Of a stretch of 40,449 nt of DNA, positions 37,867-40,449 are shown one piece after another. A program made the translations under genes and the position numbers. Position 1 is the first letter of the stretch. Each line of letters starts with the position of its first letter. Source of the stretch: Branchiostoma floridae. Taxonomy: Eukaryota; Chordata; Leptocardii; Amphioxiformes; Branchiostomatidae. A model generated the notes under the pieces. It did no database searches, had not been told where the DNA came from, and was given only the letters and a program-made list of their open reading frames with translations. The stretch spans positions 16,930,966-16,971,414 of the forward strand of contig NC_049993.1 of the NCBI RefSeq assembly GCF_000003815.2, given 5' to 3'.

Positions 37867-38134
37867 AAAACGACCTTAGAACGTTTTTCCTGGCCCAGAA
37901 TACGATTTCCGGTTGTTGAAGTATTTACTTAGAACTTACAATCGTCCTGTGCCCTTTTTGGTGAAGAATTGACCTTAAATTTACGAATAAATCGGGGGTA
38001 CGATTGTCAAGAAACAATTTTCATGTAGTTTCTCACTTCCCGCTAAAAAGGACTGAGTGCAACATTTGTAAAACCATCTGTCATTGGTCACTGGTTGAAA
38101 GCCATCCTAAGACTGGCTCTGATTGGATACTTAC

Positions 38135-38144
38135 TCTCGCGAGA
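38135..38144. promoter_or_regulatory. TCTCGCGAGA promoter motif
   Basis: Perfect palindrome 50 bases upstream of an ATG-starting exon, with ATTGG (CCAAT-box complement) nearby at 38122. In vertebrates this motif marks CpG-type, often bidirectional housekeeping promoters. ASF1 reads away from here on the other strand. Confidence 0.55.
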
Positions 38145-38193
38145 CTTGATTACTACGAGATGTTTACGAGTTAAGGTGAAAGGTCAGTTCATT

Positions 38194-38289
38194 ATGGCGG
38201 GAAATTTAGATTTCTGCAACTTTGTAACAAAAATGCGACCCCAACGCTACTTACAGTTACAGGAGACAAGGGAACAACTTAGGTGTAAG
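38194..38289 (+). CDS. First coding exon of an unidentified gene
   Basis: 32 codons from the ATG in TTCATTATGG to a strong donor, AAG/GTAAGG, phase 0. The peptide starts MAGNLDFCNFVTKM and is followed by a basic, Gln-rich helix-like part (RPQRYLQLQETREQLRCK). I do not recognise it. It is not the N-terminus of MCM9, the gene that lies head to head with ASF1A in vertebrates. Later exons would lie beyond the transposon copy at 38970 and outside the window. Confidence 0.45.
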
Positions 38290-38969
38290 GTAAGGAGTAG
38301 AAATAACAGAACATTGTTAGCTTGTACTGTTTCCAGTACTTATGAACCGGCTGTATCAAAATCAAACGGTCGTCTGGGGGTGATACACTGACCCCAACAG
38401 GACTCCATCCGATAATGTAGCCCAATGCAAATGATTTATGAAAAGGCATCATTTTGTTTATAACATGGTGTTTTCACCTTTTTCGTGGTTTGCTTTTGTA
38501 TAAGTGGTCAAGACTTCTCAGAGTTCTACCGATAATTCAGCATTGCAAACAGGGGAGGGCACACATGATTCACACATCTCCAAGTAGATGTTGGTGTAGA
38601 TCATCTGACGTTTTCTGACCGACTAGCCGGGTTTATGGCAGTCTTCCACTGTAAGAAAAGAGCGGCTTCTACTGGAGCGACACTCCTACCCGACCTAAGA
38701 TATCTCACCCCAACATCTGCGTGGAGAGTACCAAGTTCAAACTGTACAACTGCCTGAAATTCAAGGACCTAAACTAGAGTGACGTATGAGACTCATCAGT
38801 TGTGACGTCATCCGTCCTTCCTGCTTTTTCCATTGGGTGAGTGCTCAGCCTTTTTATTTACCTTTCTGTGTATGATTTACCGAGAGAATGTTTCATATGT
38901 ATGTCAAGTAATGTGTGATATATGATGGTTTTAAGGATTTAACAATTCATTCTAATGTATTGCTGTTAT
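38290..38969 (+). other. Intron stretch with foldback-family remnant
   Basis: At about 38570-38740 it carries a degenerate member of the ATCTCCAAGCAGAT family (ATCTCCAAGTAGATGTTGG, then GACGTTTTCTGACC), related to 16914-17245. Nothing else was recognised. Confidence 0.5.
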
Positions 38970-40449
38970 TTTTTGCCGGGGCGCCGAAGGCGCCCGGCTT
39001 TGTGCCCGGTTTAATGGTTCGTCCTTGGATGGGTCTGCTATGGTCGCAAAATGTACCGTGCGTTTTTACGACAATTCTCAGCCCTTCTCAGCCCTTCAAA
39101 TAAACGCAATGTACCGTGCGTTTTTACGACAATTCTCAGCCCTTCTTAGCCCTTCAAATAAACGTTGTAAGAATACTGTTTATCCATGACCTCTACTCGT
39201 ACAGAAAACATTGCAGCGCTCATTAGCAAAGTCTAGGAAAGGAAAATGTTTCTTGATTTGCAGTAAAACACTGGTCATGTAACATTTGAGGAGTTGTCGT
39301 TAAATCGCACGGTTCATTTTGCGATAGCGTTGACGGGTCCGGGTATTTAGCGGAATAACCCGGAATAACCCGGAATAACCCGGAATAACCTTAATAAAGG
39401 ATGAAAGCTACCGAAATACAGTGTGCTTTGATAAGTTAAGATCGCAGAATGCAATATTTTGGCATAAAATAATGTATATATGGCCATGGGAACAAGAAAT
39501 ATTACGGTTATTCCGGGTTATTCCGGGTCATTTCGGGTTATTCCGGTAAATACCCTCACGGGCGTTGACGGTGCGGAGGAGGTGAGATTTTTATCGTACA
39601 GAAATTGGTACAGTTTGTAAAGTTATCTTTCTGGAATTCGGATGTATTAAAATATAACATTACATTCTAAGGCGTAGTGTCATGTGAGTAAAATGAGCAC
39701 GACATTTGACGAAAGATTTTGTGGAGGGTATACAGTCAAGTTTATTGTGCAACGATTGGAACAGTTTACGTGCGGGTGGGAGGGGGGCGTGCGTCTATAT
39801 ATGCAGCTGCAGGAGGTCCTGCAGGACATTTTCGATCGTAAGAGTAACGTACAATTTGAAAAGATAGTGATCATGAATTCGGACACATTGAAACATATTT
39901 CCAAGGAACGGTATATAGTTTTTTTAGTAAAACCAGTGTGTGGGGATTGACGAGAATTTAGATAGTTTAATGGTGCACTGTGCTTGAGCCGATGCGAGGC
40001 ATTATGCAGGGCATTTTTGATTGTAAAAATATCGTACAAGTTGAAAAGATGGATCGGATTCTAATACATTAAAACATACATTTCCAAAGAATAGTAGAAA
40101 ACAACGGATTGTAGCTAACTGTTAAACAATCAGCAAAGCAGTTGGCAAGATGTCACACCTGAACTTTTGTAGATTTTTGCTTTTTGTTGGTACTAGTAAG
40201 ATGTTATGTGATCAAGACAATATTTTCTTTCTGTTTCAGTGACGCCTTAGACTGTTCTCTGCTATATATACAAGTGACACAGTAATATACAGAAACTTAC
40301 AGCTAGCAAAAGTCTGTACTCAATAAGATTTTACACAGTACACATTTATACTTCTTCTGCTGAAATCTACGCATTACATTTTGCATCCAACCAAAGAGGT
40401 TTGAAAGAGAGTCCTTGATCCAACCATAATTAGACCTTGAGACCTATAA
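38970..40449. mobile_element. Second copy of the protease + RPA element terminus (cut by window end)
   Basis: Begins in a T-run followed by the same G/C hairpin as 11952. It matches 11947-13423 nearly perfectly, including the 58-bp duplication, the nested foldback (39337-39561) and the 85-codon frame (39693-39950). It stops just before the position where copy 1 enters the 42-bp tandem repeat, so whether it carries the two genes cannot be seen. Confidence 0.9.

Overview
The window looks like nuclear DNA of an invertebrate chordate, most likely a lancelet (Branchiostoma). This is inferred from intron-containing genes with GT/AG junctions, chordate-type genes (STRA6-like, ASF1, bHLH factors, Ly6/uPAR proteins), frequent microsatellites and foldback elements, and degenerate LINE sequence. 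No bacterial or organellar features, tRNA, rRNA or CRISPR array were seen. There are two assembly gaps (3848-4576 and 37767-37866).

Layout. 1-11641: a tandem pair of four-coding-exon genes for small secreted, probably GPI-anchored Ly6/uPAR (three-finger) proteins. Each has a conserved non-coding first exon and promoter block. 11947-about 16840: a mobile-element region. It has a hairpin-tipped, 58-bp-repeat terminus, a nested foldback, a 42-bp tandem repeat, a C76-like (DxH) cysteine protease gene and a tail-to-tail RPA/OB-fold gene on the other strand. The first about 1.48 kb recurs almost perfectly at 38970-40449, at a constant offset of 27,023 bp. 16850-18960: foldbacks and simple repeats. 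19390-21372 (+) and 23053-26802 (-): two convergent, divergent class-A bHLH genes of 160 and 159 predicted residues. The second contains repeated partial copies of its own exons and a polypurine tract of about 780 bp. 28369-31512 (+): a complete two-exon STRA6-like retinol transporter/receptor gene (667 aa). 34077-37766 (-): the histone chaperone ASF1, missing its N-terminal exon at an assembly gap and again surrounded by repeated partial copies of its own exons. 38194-38289 (+): first coding exon of an unidentified gene that may share a bidirectional promoter with ASF1.

The genes do not form an operon-like system. The more unusual content is the protease + RPA mobile element with its second near-identical copy, and the repeated tandem duplication of exon fragments inside two neighbouring minus-strand genes. 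All exon joins were worked out by hand from splice signals and reading phase; none is confirmed by transcripts.
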